Of a stretch of 64,000 nucleotides of DNA, positions 43,802 through 53,808 are shown piece after piece (within the stretch, counting starts at the first letter, position 1; each line of letters begins with the position of its first letter). Under the pieces are notes generated by a model. That model had not been told where the DNA came from, did no database searches, and saw only the letters and a list, made by a program, of their open reading frames with translations. The DNA lies in assembly GCA_025210475.1 (NCBI GenBank), contig JAOARW010000107.1, positions 25,652 through 89,651 on the forward strand, given 5' to 3'. Origin of the DNA: Carboxylicivirga sp. GTDB taxonomy: Bacteria; Bacteroidota; Bacteroidia; Bacteroidales; Marinilabiliaceae. Position numbers and translations under genes: made by a program.

Positions 43802-45271
43802 ATGAAAACAACATTAAACATTGTTGCAGCCGGCTTCTTAATACTTCTGGCTGCTTGTACACAAAAACAAACCAACAAATCCTGTTGTAAAGAAGCCTTC
43901 GAATATGTAGGCGGTTATCCGACAGAAGCCACAATCGAAAAAGCCTACGAACAACTGGATATACAGCGTGCCTCTCAAGCCTATTTGCATTTTATGTCGA
44001 TGACTTCGCAAAATGCAATATTCGAAAGCACCATTAAGGATTACGGCCTGACAAATCCTGGTGATGTAGGCATATACACCGAACCTGGCGAAGGTAAATC
44101 AGAGGCCATTGGTTTAACTTATAATACCGAAAGCATCTATTCAACCGCCTTTACCGACCTGAAAGCCGATGGTCCAACAGTGGTGGAAACACCTCCGAAT
44201 GTATTAGGTATGGTTGATGATGGCTGGATGCGTTTTATTACTGATTTGGGCAATGCGGGTCCTGATAAAGGACAGGGAGGCAAATACCTGCTATTACCTC
44301 CCGACTACGATGGCAGTGTGCCCGATGGCTATTTTGTTTTTAAATGTCCAACCTATCGTAATTGGGTGATGGCACGTGGCTTTGTTCAAAACACAGGAAC
44401 CGGTGAGGATGCGATTAAATATTACAAAGAGAATTTCAAAATATATCCACTGGCCACCGGCCCGCGCAATGATGCGAAATACGAGAGCATTTCGTTTAAA
44501 GGTGGTAATACCACTCACCCACGCGACATTACATGCTTTGATTTGCTAAACAAGATTGTGCAGTATGAGCCCCGGAGTGCTTTTACGGCTTATGAACTCG
44601 GTTTACTAAAAGCCATTGGCATTGAAAAAGGGAAAGATTTTGCCCCCGATGAGCGCATGAAAAAGATGTTGACGGAAGGCGTAAAGCTCGGCGAAGCCTT
44701 CTCCAAAGCAAATGCTTTTGCCCATCGCGATAAAATGGCTAAAATATATGATGACCGCCATTACGAGTACATCTTTATCGGTGGCAGTCATGAGTTTATA
44801 AAGGATGGTGCATTGCTTATGGATGCCAAAACCCTGTTTCATTACACAGCCATTGTTATTACTCCTGCCATGACCAACAAAATGGTGGGCATTGGCTCGC
44901 AATACCTTGGCGCCTATCGCGATGCTGCCGGCAATTACCTAATGGGTGAAGACTCTTACAAACTGCATTTGCCAGCCGGTATTCCGGCTAAAGATTTCTG
45001 GTCGGTCACATTGTATCACCCCGATACCCGGTCGCTCTTACAAAACGGACAACCCAAACCCAGCGTCAGCACTTATGATGAGCCTGTCATCAACGACGAT
45101 GGATCGGTTGATATTTATTTTGGTCCTGATAAAGCACCTGAAGGCATGGAGAAGAATTGGGTTAAAACACTGCCAGGTGAAGGCTGGTTTCTATACATCC
45201 GATTATATGGCCCCCTTGAATCATATTTCGACCAAAGCTGGAAACCCGATGATGTAATTAAAACCGATTAA
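43802..45271 (+). CDS. DUF1254/DUF1214 domain lipoprotein (first of a tandem pair)
   Basis: A 489-residue protein with a lipoprotein signal (LNIVAAGFLILLAAC, Cys19). The DUF1254 part (about 60-190) includes VVETPPNVLGMVDDGWMRFITDLGNAGPDKG and KYLLLPPDYDG. The DUF1214 part (about 380-489) includes YKLHLPAGIPAKDFWSVTLYHPDTRSLLQNGQ and ends GWFLYIRLYGPLESYFDQSWKPDDV. A CC pair follows the lipid anchor (KSCCKEAFEY). Function is unknown; the fold is found in many bacteria as exported proteins. It is transcribed with the next gene, 45 bases downstream, which is a paralogue. Confidence 0.87.
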   Translation: MKTTLNIVAAGFLILLAACTQKQTNKSCCKEAFEYVGGYPTEATIEKAYEQLDIQRASQAYLHFMSMTSQNAIFESTIKDYGLTNPGDVGIYTEPGEGKSEAIGLTYNTESIYSTAFTDLKADGPTVVETPPNVLGMVDDGWMRFITDLGNAGPDKGQGGKYLLLPPDYDGSVPDGYFVFKCPTYRNWVMARGFVQNTGTGEDAIKYYKENFKIYPLATGPRNDAKYESISFKGGNTTHPRDITCFDLLNKIVQYEPRSAFTAYELGLLKAIGIEKGKDFAPDERMKKMLTEGVKLGEAFSKANAFAHRDKMAKIYDDRHYEYIFIGGSHEFIKDGALLMDAKTLFHYTAIVITPAMTNKMVGIGSQYLGAYRDAAGNYLMGEDSYKLHLPAGIPAKDFWSVTLYHPDTRSLLQNGQPKPSVSTYDEPVINDDGSVDIYFGPDKAPEGMEKNWVKTLPGEGWFLYIRLYGPLESYFDQSWKPDDVIKTD

Positions 45272-45316
45272 TTACATGAAAATCTAATACTTCTATTACC
45301 GTAATAATTTATACAT

Positions 45317-46849
45317 ATGAGAACAACATATTTAATGCTTGCTTTATCAACAATGATAATGGCTGCATGCAATAACATAAAACAAGACCAAACCGAAACC
45401 ACCGCAACCTTATCTCAACCCACTTTTGCCGCCAAGGTTCCCGAGTATGTGCAAACGCCTGATAAGATGAGTAGCCAATACCTGGGCGAATTAAACTTCA
45501 AGGATGGTATGCCCGATAAAGAAACAGTAAAGAAAACCTATGATTTTCTGGATGTATCGCGTGGTGTTGAAACCTTCCTGAATGGTATCCCGGCCACATC
45601 CATCTATGCCTTGTTAGAAGGATTTAAGTCGACAGGAATGCAAGCCGGCGATGTAGGAATTTTTGAGAACCTGATGGATGCCCGCTCTTTATTTCTTACG
45701 GCTAATTCATCCACTCCTTATGTGGTGGGCGAGTTAGATCTTAAAAGCGGGCCGGTGGTGATGGAACTGACAACACCGGTGTTAGGCATGATTGATGATG
45801 CCTATTTTCGTCATGTAACCGATATTGGATTAACCGGCCCCGACAAGGGTGCTGGTGGTAAGTATTTGTTTGTTGGGCCTGGATTTGATGGCTCCGCACC
45901 TGAGGGCTACTTCACCATTCATTCAAAAACCTATCGCAACCTCATTCTCCTTCGTTTAGTAACAACACCACCTGAGCTCAACAGTAGTATTGAACTCTTT
46001 AAGGCTGGTTTTAAATGCTACCATTTGGCAGATGCCGGGCAGATACCGGAGCAAAAGTTTATGATGTTGTCGGGTAGGCAATTTAATACCATCCATGCCA
46101 ACAACAGTCATTTCTTTGATGAACTAAATGCGGTTATTCAATACGAACCGGCTGATGCCTTTAATGAGGAGTTCCTTGGTCTTTGTGCTGCTATTGGCAT
46201 TAAAAAAGGACAGGACTTTGCTCCCGATGAACGCATGAAAAAACTACTGACAGAAGCAGCTACCATTGCCAATGCATCGGCCAGGGCCATCTCCTTCCGC
46301 CCACGTAAAAAAGCCTTTTACTTTTACCCCGATCGGCAATGGTATTCGCCATTTGCAGGCGGATCGCACACCTTTACTGATAATGGCGAGATGATGCTCG
46401 ACGACCGTATCATTTTTCATTATATGGCCACAGGCATTACTCCGGCCATGGCGCAACCAAAACCCGGAACCGGATCGGCCTATGGCTTCACTCCCCACGA
46501 TGCCAATGGCGAATATCTGGATGGCAGTAAAACCTATTCGATGACTCTGCCCGCTCCCATTCCTGCCAAGAATTTTTGGTCGTTTATGGTTTACTCTACC
46601 CAGCACCGATCCATGCTTGAAACCGATCAAAAGTTTGCTGGTTTGGATAATATGAATCCGGCTGTTAAAGCGAACGACGATGGTTCCTATACAGTCTATT
46701 TTGGACCAAAAGCTCCCGAAGGTAAGGAAGGTAATTGGGTACAAACCATTCCCGGTAAAGGGTATTGTGTGCTAATGCGCTTATATGGTCCTCTTGAGCC
46801 CTGGTTTGATAAAACCTGGAAACCAGGTGATTTTATCCCGATAAACTAA
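45317..46849 (+). CDS. DUF1254/DUF1214 domain lipoprotein (second of a tandem pair)
   Basis: A 510-residue paralogue of the previous gene, with a lipoprotein signal (LMLALSTMIMAAC, Cys18). The DUF1254 block is VVMELTTPVLGMIDDAYFRHVTDIGLTGPDKGAGGKYLFVGPGFDG. The DUF1214 block is YSMTLPAPIPAKNFWSFMVYSTQHRSMLETDQ, ending YCVLMRLYGPLEPWFDKTWKPGDF. Between the two blocks the pair shares FAPDERMKK and a GGSHTFTDNGEMMLDDR-like segment, so the duplication covers the whole gene. A strong terminator follows. Function is unknown. Confidence 0.88.
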   Translation: MRTTYLMLALSTMIMAACNNIKQDQTETTATLSQPTFAAKVPEYVQTPDKMSSQYLGELNFKDGMPDKETVKKTYDFLDVSRGVETFLNGIPATSIYALLEGFKSTGMQAGDVGIFENLMDARSLFLTANSSTPYVVGELDLKSGPVVMELTTPVLGMIDDAYFRHVTDIGLTGPDKGAGGKYLFVGPGFDGSAPEGYFTIHSKTYRNLILLRLVTTPPELNSSIELFKAGFKCYHLADAGQIPEQKFMMLSGRQFNTIHANNSHFFDELNAVIQYEPADAFNEEFLGLCAAIGIKKGQDFAPDERMKKLLTEAATIANASARAISFRPRKKAFYFYPDRQWYSPFAGGSHTFTDNGEMMLDDRIIFHYMATGITPAMAQPKPGTGSAYGFTPHDANGEYLDGSKTYSMTLPAPIPAKNFWSFMVYSTQHRSMLETDQKFAGLDNMNPAVKANDDGSYTVYFGPKAPEGKEGNWVQTIPGKGYCVLMRLYGPLEPWFDKTWKPGDFIPIN

Positions 46850-46880
46850 ATCCATTCCTCACACAACTGCCTTTAAGTTC

Positions 46881-46924
46881 AGAGGATGTTGAAAATAAGC
46901 AATGTTTTTAACATCCTCTTTTTG
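46881..46924 (+). terminator. intrinsic terminator
   Basis: AGAGGATGTT (46881-46890) pairs with AACATCCTCT (46910-46919), with further AAAA/TTTT pairing inside, followed by T residues, after the DUF1254 pair. Confidence 0.83.
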
Positions 46925-46976
46925 CTAAAAGCAATTATAAGGGTAAATTACGGAGTAATAAACAAACCTATCCAAA

Positions 46977-47219
46977 ATGAGAATAAACGAACTAATTGGC
47001 GATGTTGAACTGATTAACAAAGAGATTCTGACTTGCAGCAACCATAGCGACTTAAAGCTAATAGTCGATAAAATGGAAACCTTTAAAAATAAGTTTAGGG
47101 CCAAAGCCAAATTCGATATTGACCGGGAATTAATCGATACTTATTATTCTTTTTTCGAAGAGCTAATGGACTACCAAAGAACCAAAATAAACTTCAACCA
47201 AAACCTATCAAAAAAATAA
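46977..47219 (+). CDS. small cytoplasmic helical protein, unknown
   Basis: An 80-residue protein with no signal peptide or membrane span. The sequence is predicted helical and charged (MRINELIGDVELINKEILTC, then KLIVDKMETFKNKFRAKAKF). No family is recognised. Its stop is three bases before the next start codon, which supports co-transcription with the secreted protein downstream. The coding call rests on codon use, the tight spacing and the absence of a better frame. Confidence 0.5.
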   Translation: MRINELIGDVELINKEILTCSNHSDLKLIVDKMETFKNKFRAKAKFDIDRELIDTYYSFFEELMDYQRTKINFNQNLSKK

Positions 47220-47222
47220 ACC

Positions 47223-47783
47223 ATGAGATACTTCCTGTTATGCTTATGTTTTGTGTGCTTAACATTGCGGACATCGAAAGGCCAATGTAACTCTTATAAA
47301 GCACTCAACTCAACAGAGCAAGCTATTATTAACGATTTAAGTTCCATACTCAAGAACAAAAAGGCTTCATTTATTGTGTCTCCTTTTATATACTTAAAGA
47401 TTGATTCCTCATCCTTCACCAGCGATTTAACAGCAAATTACGGATTTAGTAAGCATCAGTTTGAAAATGAAACAAGAGATACTTTAATCCATCGAAAAAA
47501 CGACTTTCTCAATATCATTAGTCCCGATTCATTACTCAAGTATCAAAGTTTAAAGCTGAGCCCAACAACTGACGATCCAATCCTGGATAATATTGAAAGG
47601 CAATATGGTTTCAATAGCATCTGTTATTTCTCCAAAATAATAGTCTCCGAAAATAATGCCTATGCACTTGTGAAGTATTGGATTCATTGTGGTTTCTTAT
47701 GTGGATATGGCGAAACCATACTAATGAAAAACGAAGATAACAAGTGGATTAAGCTAAAAACCTTAAGCCAGAGTATCAGTTAG
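47223..47783 (+). CDS. secreted protein, unknown
   Basis: A 186-residue protein with a signal peptide (MRYFLLCLCFVCLTLRTSKG, then QCNSYK; cleavage near 20). The mature part contains five cysteines and ends with a compact domain (ENNAYALVKYWIHCGFLCGYGETILMKNEDNKWIKLKTL) that looks like a beta-strand-rich small fold. No known family is recognised. It follows the 80-residue gene after three bases. The pair lies downstream of the DUF1254 terminator. Confidence 0.6.
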   Translation: MRYFLLCLCFVCLTLRTSKGQCNSYKALNSTEQAIINDLSSILKNKKASFIVSPFIYLKIDSSSFTSDLTANYGFSKHQFENETRDTLIHRKNDFLNIISPDSLLKYQSLKLSPTTDDPILDNIERQYGFNSICYFSKIIVSENNAYALVKYWIHCGFLCGYGETILMKNEDNKWIKLKTLSQSIS

Positions 47784-47865
47784 TACCCTGGTTCTCTAGC
47801 TATTTACCTTCGTTTTGAACTTTTATAGTTCAGATTACTAAAAAGTTGCTGTGTGAAAACACAGT

Positions 47866-47950
47866 TACCACTAAGAATTTCGTGAAGGTCGCAAATCATA
47901 GCCCTTACTATTAATACTTTGCGTACTTCGCGAGAAACATTACAGTTTTC
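47866..47950. repeat. possible worn interspersed repeat
   Basis: The text CTAAGAATTTCGTGAAGG through CTTTGCGTACTTCGCGAGAA looks like a degenerate copy of the GCGTACTTCGCG type interspersed repeats that I recall from Bacteroidota intergenic DNA. No gene is seen between 47784 and 47967. A small hairpin CTGTGT-GAAA-ACACAG lies just upstream, around 47848-47863. Confidence 0.4.
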
Positions 47951-47967
47951 AAACAGCCCTTCAAATA

Positions 47968-48207
47968 CTATCCATCTGATTTCTTCTTTTTACGCTTAGC
48001 TTTCTCTTCCTCTTTGGCCTTTTCCTCTTCCTGCATTTTTTTCCATTCTTCAACAGTCATATGCTTCGGTGCATCCGGGTCTCCATCCCGGTAGCCATCT
48101 TTAAATTGCGGATACTCTTCGTGCCCGCTACCCGTTACCTCAATACTTTTACAGCCAGCAAAAAATGTCAATAACAGCAGTGCAGTGGCTATACTCAATT
48201 TCTTCAT
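47968..48207 (-). CDS. small lipoprotein with charged C-terminal tail
   Basis: A 79-residue protein from the ATG at 48207 (MKKLSIATALLLLTFFAGC, lipobox FAGC, Cys19). The mature part begins KSIEVTGSGHEEYPQFKDGY and ends in a strongly charged helix (MTVEEWKKMQEEEKAKEEEK and AKRKKKKSDG). A start 48 codons upstream is possible but lacks a signal sequence. It is divergent from the large PAS kinase. Function is unknown; the tail resembles short Bacteroidota lipoproteins with Lys/Glu-rich ends. Confidence 0.6.
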   Translation of the reverse strand: MKKLSIATALLLLTFFAGCKSIEVTGSGHEEYPQFKDGYRDGDPDAPKHMTVEEWKKMQEEEKAKEEEKAKRKKKKSDG

Positions 48208-48343
48208 AAGGTTAATTTTAGATTGTAACATCCCAAATGTAATAAAATAGCTGAAACTCTTCTGGATATCAGACCTAAGTACTGTAAATCTTTGTATCTG
48301 AATCAATCCGTTTTTTTTCGTAAATTGATTAAAAAATGCGACG

Positions 48344-51300
48344 ATGGGCAACTACCTGAAAAAAGAACTTCTGGAATTGATCAAACAAGACGAAAGCATT
48401 TTTGATTTTATTCAGGAAGGTTCGTTCGATGGAATATGGTTTTGGGACTTGGAGAATCCTGAAGAAGAATGGATGAATCACCGCTTTGGAGAAATATTGG
48501 GTTATGAGCCTAACGATATGCCTTGTAGTGCCCATGCCTGGAAAGATATAATTAACGATCAGGATCGTCAGGCAGCCCTTGAAAACTTTCACCAGCACAT
48601 TGCCGATGCCACTCACCCTTGCGATCAAGAGATTCGGTATCTTCATAAAAACGGATCTATCGTATGGATTCGATGCCGAGGCCTCGCGATTCGCGATATC
48701 GAAGGAAAAGCCATTCGTATGTTGGGGGCTCACCAAAATATCACTGCCTTAAAAGAAAGTGAAGAAAAATACCGAACAGTTGCCAAAGAAACGGCGGAAA
48801 ACCTCAATAAGCTGAAAGCAGCTACCAATACCACCACCATTTTTTTAGATAAAGAACTAAACGTATTGCAATTCACCCCGTCGGAACATACCGCCAGGCA
48901 TACCAGGCAGGAAGCTTCAGCTACCTTAAGCAATATCACCAGTCATTTTAATATTGAAAGCATACATGAAAAATGCAATAAGGTAATACAAAGCTACGAA
49001 GCCATTGAAGAAGAAGTTAGTTGCCATCATGGCAACCATTGGTGGATGCGCATTTCTCTTTATAAAAACATGAAAGGTGATATTGAAGGTTTAATCATCA
49101 CTTTTACCGACATTACAGAAAAGAAACACCTGGATAATCAGGTTGAGTTACTTTCCAACGTGCTTGAGAATGCTTCGGATGGATATGCCATCGTGGATGA
49201 AAAAGGCGAATTTGTATATGTCAATAAGGCTTATCTCCGCATGTGGGGCTACAATTCGGCCGATGAATTAATTGGCACCTCACCTGTTTCGAATAGTTTA
49301 AATCCCGAAGATCCCATCAAGGTGATCGAGTAATTAATGAAAATTGGAAAGGCTGAACTGGAATCTGTGGCCTTAAGAAAAGATGGAAGTACCTTTGACG
49401 TATTTCTCAGTGCCAGTAAATATGTTGATAACTCGGGTAAAATATTTTTCCCTACTTTTTTTAAAGACATTACCCAAAAGAAACAACAAGAAAGGGAACT
49501 AGAACATCACCGGGATAACCTCGAAAAACTAGTTGATCAAAAAAGTAAAGCTCTCGTTGAAAGTGAGCAACGCTTTAGGATTCTCTTTGATGATTCGCCA
49601 ACCGGCATTTATGAAACCGATGCCGATGGCAATTGCTTAATGGTTAATAAGCGCTGGCAGGAAATGGCCGGGATGACCCAGAAGGAGGCATTGGGTAATA
49701 ACTGGATCAATGGCATCTATGAACCCGATCGGCAAGAAATTTTTAAGCTTTGGAAAAAATACGCAGATACTGGTCAAAGCTGGAGCCAGGAATATCGCTT
49801 TTGTACCAAAGAAGGTAAAATAACCTGGGTGTATGGCATTGCTAAACCCTTGTTTGATGAAAACAACAAAATAATCGGTTACATAGGCAACAACACCGAT
49901 ATAACAGAACAAAAACAGGCACAGCTCGAAGTTAAAAACCAGCGAGATATGTTTGAAACGGTTATTAACTCCGTTCCCAGTCGCATATTCTGGAAGGATA
50001 AAAAGGGGGTTTACCTGGGATGTAATCCAAACTTCGCCATGGATGCCGGAATGAAATCAATTAACGATGTAATCGGAAAAAAAGATGAATCCTTTATTTG
50101 GGGAGATGATGCTGAGAAATACAGGGCCGATGATCGAGAGGTAATGGAAAGTGGCATTCCTAAATTAAATTACGAAGAACCATTTATTGGTAAGAATGGA
50201 AATAAGTTCATTTGGCAAACCAATAAAATGCCTTTACGAAATAACAACGGTGAAATTATCGGAATCATTGCCATATCGGAGAACATAACCGAGGAGAAGA
50301 AAGTGGCAGACGAGATTATTAAAAGTCAAAAACGCTACCAGTCTTTATTTGATAATTCTCCAACACCATTGTGGGATGAGGATTTTTCGGAAGTAAAGAA
50401 ATTTGTTGACAAACTGAAAAGAAGAAATATTAAAGATTTCAGAGAGTATTTTAAACGTAATCCGGAAAAAGTAGCCGAATGCTCCAAACTTATAAAGATA
50501 GTTGATGTTAATCAGGCAGCCGTTAAATTGCACGAAGCCAACTCTAAAGAGGAATTGTATCAAGGCCTTTCGATCATCTTTACTGAGAAGTCGTACGAGG
50601 CATTTGTAGAAGAACTGATAGCTATTGCCGAAGGTCGGCACGAAATTGTTTTCGAGGGAACTCTAAAAACCATTCATGGCCGCGAACTGGAAATACTACT
50701 CAAATGGCAGGTAGTGCCAGGATACGAAGACACGCTGGAGAAAGTTTATATCTCATCCAGCGATATTACCGCACTCAAACAGGCAGAAGAAAAAATTAAA
50801 GACAGTGAAGCGAAATTCCGATTGATCGCCGAAAACTCAGTAGATTTTATCTGGCAAATGGACTTAAGGCTCAATTTCACTTATGCCAGTCCGGCCATTT
50901 ATGGCTTAACAGGCCACACAGCCGAAGAATGGCTTGGTAGCAACCTGGCAAATCATTGCTCCCGCAAGGAATTATTTAAAATGGCCAGACAAGCTTTTGG
51001 AGCCATTAGGAATTATAAGAAAATACAATCGGTATTATTCGAATCAAAAATTTACAAAAAGGATGGAGAAGAAATTCCCGTTGAGATCATTGGAAAACTG
51101 ATTTTCAACAAAAAAGGCTTACCAATTGCCTTGCAAGGATCAACGCGTGATATAAGTGAGCGTAAAAAGGCTTCGCAAATACTCAGACAAAGCGAAGAAC
51201 GATACCGTCACATATTCGAAACCGCAGCAAACCTGATTACGGCCGTTGATAAAGATGGAATAATTGTGGATTGTAACAATCGCCTGAAAGAGATACTCGG

Positions 51301-52714
51301 TTATGAGAAAGACAAAATAGTAGGTCAATCCATCACCAGTCTATTGCATCCCGATCATCATGATAAGATCTTTACATCATTAAATAAGATCATCGAAGAA
51401 GGACACGATTATAATCAAACCTACAAGATGATGCGCCACGATGGCCGGATCATCGACGTTAACATCAACGCCTCCGCCATCGATAACAATGGAGTTTTTG
51501 AACGAACCATTTGCATTATAGAGGACATTACAGAGCAATTACAAATTCAGCAGGAATTGCTTTATGCCAAAGAAAAAGCGGAAGAAAGCAATCGCTTAAA
51601 ATCGGAGTTTCTTCACAACATGAGTCATGAAATCCGCACGCCTATGAATGGAATTATGGGATTCTCAAATTTGCTTAGCGAACAGGAAAGTTCCAACGAC
51701 AATATCAAAAATTACACATCCATCATTCACAACTGTAGCAATCAATTGCTCAGAATCATCGATGATATTTTAGAGATTTCCATTCTTGAAACTAAACAGC
51801 AAAAATTTGCCAATAACAATTTCCACATCAATGATTTTATAATGGAACAGTTTGCCATTTTTGATCTAAAGGCCAAAGAACGAAAGCTTCCGTTTTATGT
51901 CAAAAAGGGATTGCCGAATGATAATTGCATCATCAACAGTGATAAATCGAAACTCAATAAAATTGTTAGCAACCTTCTCGAAAATGCCTTCAAGTTTACC
52001 TCCGAAGGTTATATCGAACTGGGGTATTACATCGAGGACAAATACCTGGTTTTGTATGTTCAGGATACCGGTTTAGGTATTTCCGAAGCAAATGTTGATC
52101 GCATATTCAAGCGCTTCTCGCAAGAAAGTCACGACATTGCAGAGAGCCATGGCGGATTGGGTTTAGGTCTAGCCATTGCCAAAGAAAATGCGCAATTGTT
52201 GGGAGGCGATATCACTGTTAAAACACAAAAGGGAGAAGGATCAATCTTTTATGTTCGCTTACCATACATCGCCAATGCAGATAAAAAATTCAATCACAAA
52301 AAGCAGCAGGAACAAGAAGAAGCTACGGCCAAAAAAGTTGAACACCAAATTTTGATTGCTGAAGATGAAGAAATCAATTACTTGTATCTGGAAACAGTTC
52401 TAAATTCGATTGAGAAAATTAAATGCAAGCTTATACATGCCAAAAACGGTAAAGAAGCTGTAGAGATCTGCTTGAGGGAACAAAACCTATCGCTTGTTTT
52501 GATGGATATAAAAATGCCGATTATGAATGGTTTTGAAGCAACAGAAAAAATAAAAACCATCTATCCTAAACTGCCGATCATAGCGCAAACAGCCTACTCT
52601 ACCGAGGCAGAAAAAGATTTGGCAATAAAACATGGATGCGATGATTTTATATCCAAACCAATCCAAAAGCAAAACTTATTCAGGCTGATTGATAAATACT
52701 TGTCGTTTAGCTAA
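48344..52714 (+). pseudogene. very large PAS hybrid histidine kinase, interrupted by in-frame TAA
   Basis: A single frame from 48344 to 52714 is broken only by a TAA at 49331-49333. Without it the product would have 1,456 residues. The first part (329 residues) holds two PAS/PAC units and the start of a third. The second (from the ATG at 49337, 1,125 residues) continues that PAS (ALRKDGSTFDVFLSASKYV), then has about five more PAS/PAC units, HisKA (FLHNMSHEIRTPMNGIMGFSNLL), HATPase (NLLENAFKFT, DTGLGI, GGLGLGLAIAKENAQLLGG) and a receiver (LIAEDEEINYLYL, LVLMDIKMPIMNG, AQTAY, ISKPI). No membrane span is present. GAA to TAA would explain the break. The downstream part could be a functional kinase if restarted at 49337. 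Confidence 0.85.
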
Positions 52715-52933
52715 GCCCTATCGGGCCCAAACACGATTATTGACAATACTAGTTGAAATAATTTCGGAAGCAATTTACTGGATAATCGTAAAAAAATAAT
52801 AATATTAAAGTCAAATACCTAAACAATAACACTTTATAAACATAAAAACATTTAATTACTTATCTCCCATTACTACAATTTGACATATCCTATACATACC
52901 TAAATAATTTTCACAATTAATCCCTTTACCCTT

Positions 52934-53731
52934 ATGTCAGAATTAAAACGAATCTTTAAACGAAACACCCACAATTTTATTCTTAAACCACTCGCCGGTT
53001 TTGGACGAGCCCTTAACCGGATGTATGAAAATCGGAATCATGACATGTACAGTAATGGCGAAAAGACTGTACTGGAAAAATTATCCAAACTAAATCCAAA
53101 AGTCATTATCGACGGTGGCGCCAACACAGGATGTTATTCATTATTAGTTAGTAAACTAATGCCTACCACTTCGATTTTTTCTTTTGAACCTGTTAAAAGC
53201 ACTTTCGAGGATCTCGAAAAAACAGTTAATGGTTGTGAGAATATTACACTGATCAATAAAGGTTTGTATAAGGACAAATGCTCTAAAGAAATCAATATTT
53301 ACCCGTCAAACACCCATTCTTCATTATTTGATATTAAACGATCGAGCGACGAAAACAGCAACAAACAAACCATTTCTTTAATAAAAGGCGACGATTTCCT
53401 AAACGAACAGCAGATTAATGAAGTTGACCTGCTGAAAATTGATGTTGAAGGAGCCGAATATGATGCTTTATTGGGATTTGAGGAACACATTAAAGCAAAG
53501 AAAATCAAAATGGTACAATTTGAATATGGCTATATAAATATAACCACTCGAAAGTTATTAATCGATTTTTATGATTTCTTTGAGAAGCACGGTTACATCT
53601 TAGGAAAAATATATCCTAAAACGGTTGAATTTAAAGATTACCACTACAAGCTGGAAGATTTTCTGGGGCCGAACATCATTGCTGTTAGCAACAATGAAAC
53701 AGAGTTAATTAATTTACTAAAAAAGAAATAA
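52934..53731 (+). CDS. FkbM family methyltransferase
   Basis: A 265-residue protein. The SAM-binding fold begins KVIIDGGANTGCYSLLVSKLMPTTSIFSFEPV (about 55-86), the FkbM-type motif I and acidic motif II. VDLLKIDVEGAEYDALLGFEEHI (about 169-191) is the FkbM signature, with the catalytic-region Asp and Glu. Family members O-methylate sugars or secondary metabolites. The ~40-residue basic N-terminus is not a signal peptide. It stands alone, with a terminator after it and the convergent dxs gene beyond. The substrate cannot be told. Confidence 0.9.
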   Translation: MSELKRIFKRNTHNFILKPLAGFGRALNRMYENRNHDMYSNGEKTVLEKLSKLNPKVIIDGGANTGCYSLLVSKLMPTTSIFSFEPVKSTFEDLEKTVNGCENITLINKGLYKDKCSKEINIYPSNTHSSLFDIKRSSDENSNKQTISLIKGDDFLNEQQINEVDLLKIDVEGAEYDALLGFEEHIKAKKIKMVQFEYGYINITTRKLLIDFYDFFEKHGYILGKIYPKTVEFKDYHYKLEDFLGPNIIAVSNNETELINLLKKK

Positions 53732-53754
53732 CCCAATTTAAAACATTGTTTTGA

Positions 53755-53780
53755 AACAAGCCTTTGAACCGGGCTTGTTT
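53755..53780 (+). terminator. intrinsic terminator (also ends dxs)
   Basis: AACAAGCC (53755-53762) pairs with GGCTTGTT (53772-53779, ignoring one extra base) around a short loop, followed by T residues. It lies between convergent fkbM and dxs and can serve both. Confidence 0.75.
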
Positions 53781-53808
53781 CTTGCATTATAGCTTAAGTA
53801 AAGCGTTA

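Noticed and set aside
46244..46744. 166-codon minus-strand frame opposite the second DUF1254 gene
   Set aside because: It is a shadow of the DUF1214 coding region.
47848..47863. Hairpin CTGTGT-GAAA-ACACAG as terminator
   Set aside because: There is no T run after it on either strand, so it is not an intrinsic terminator.
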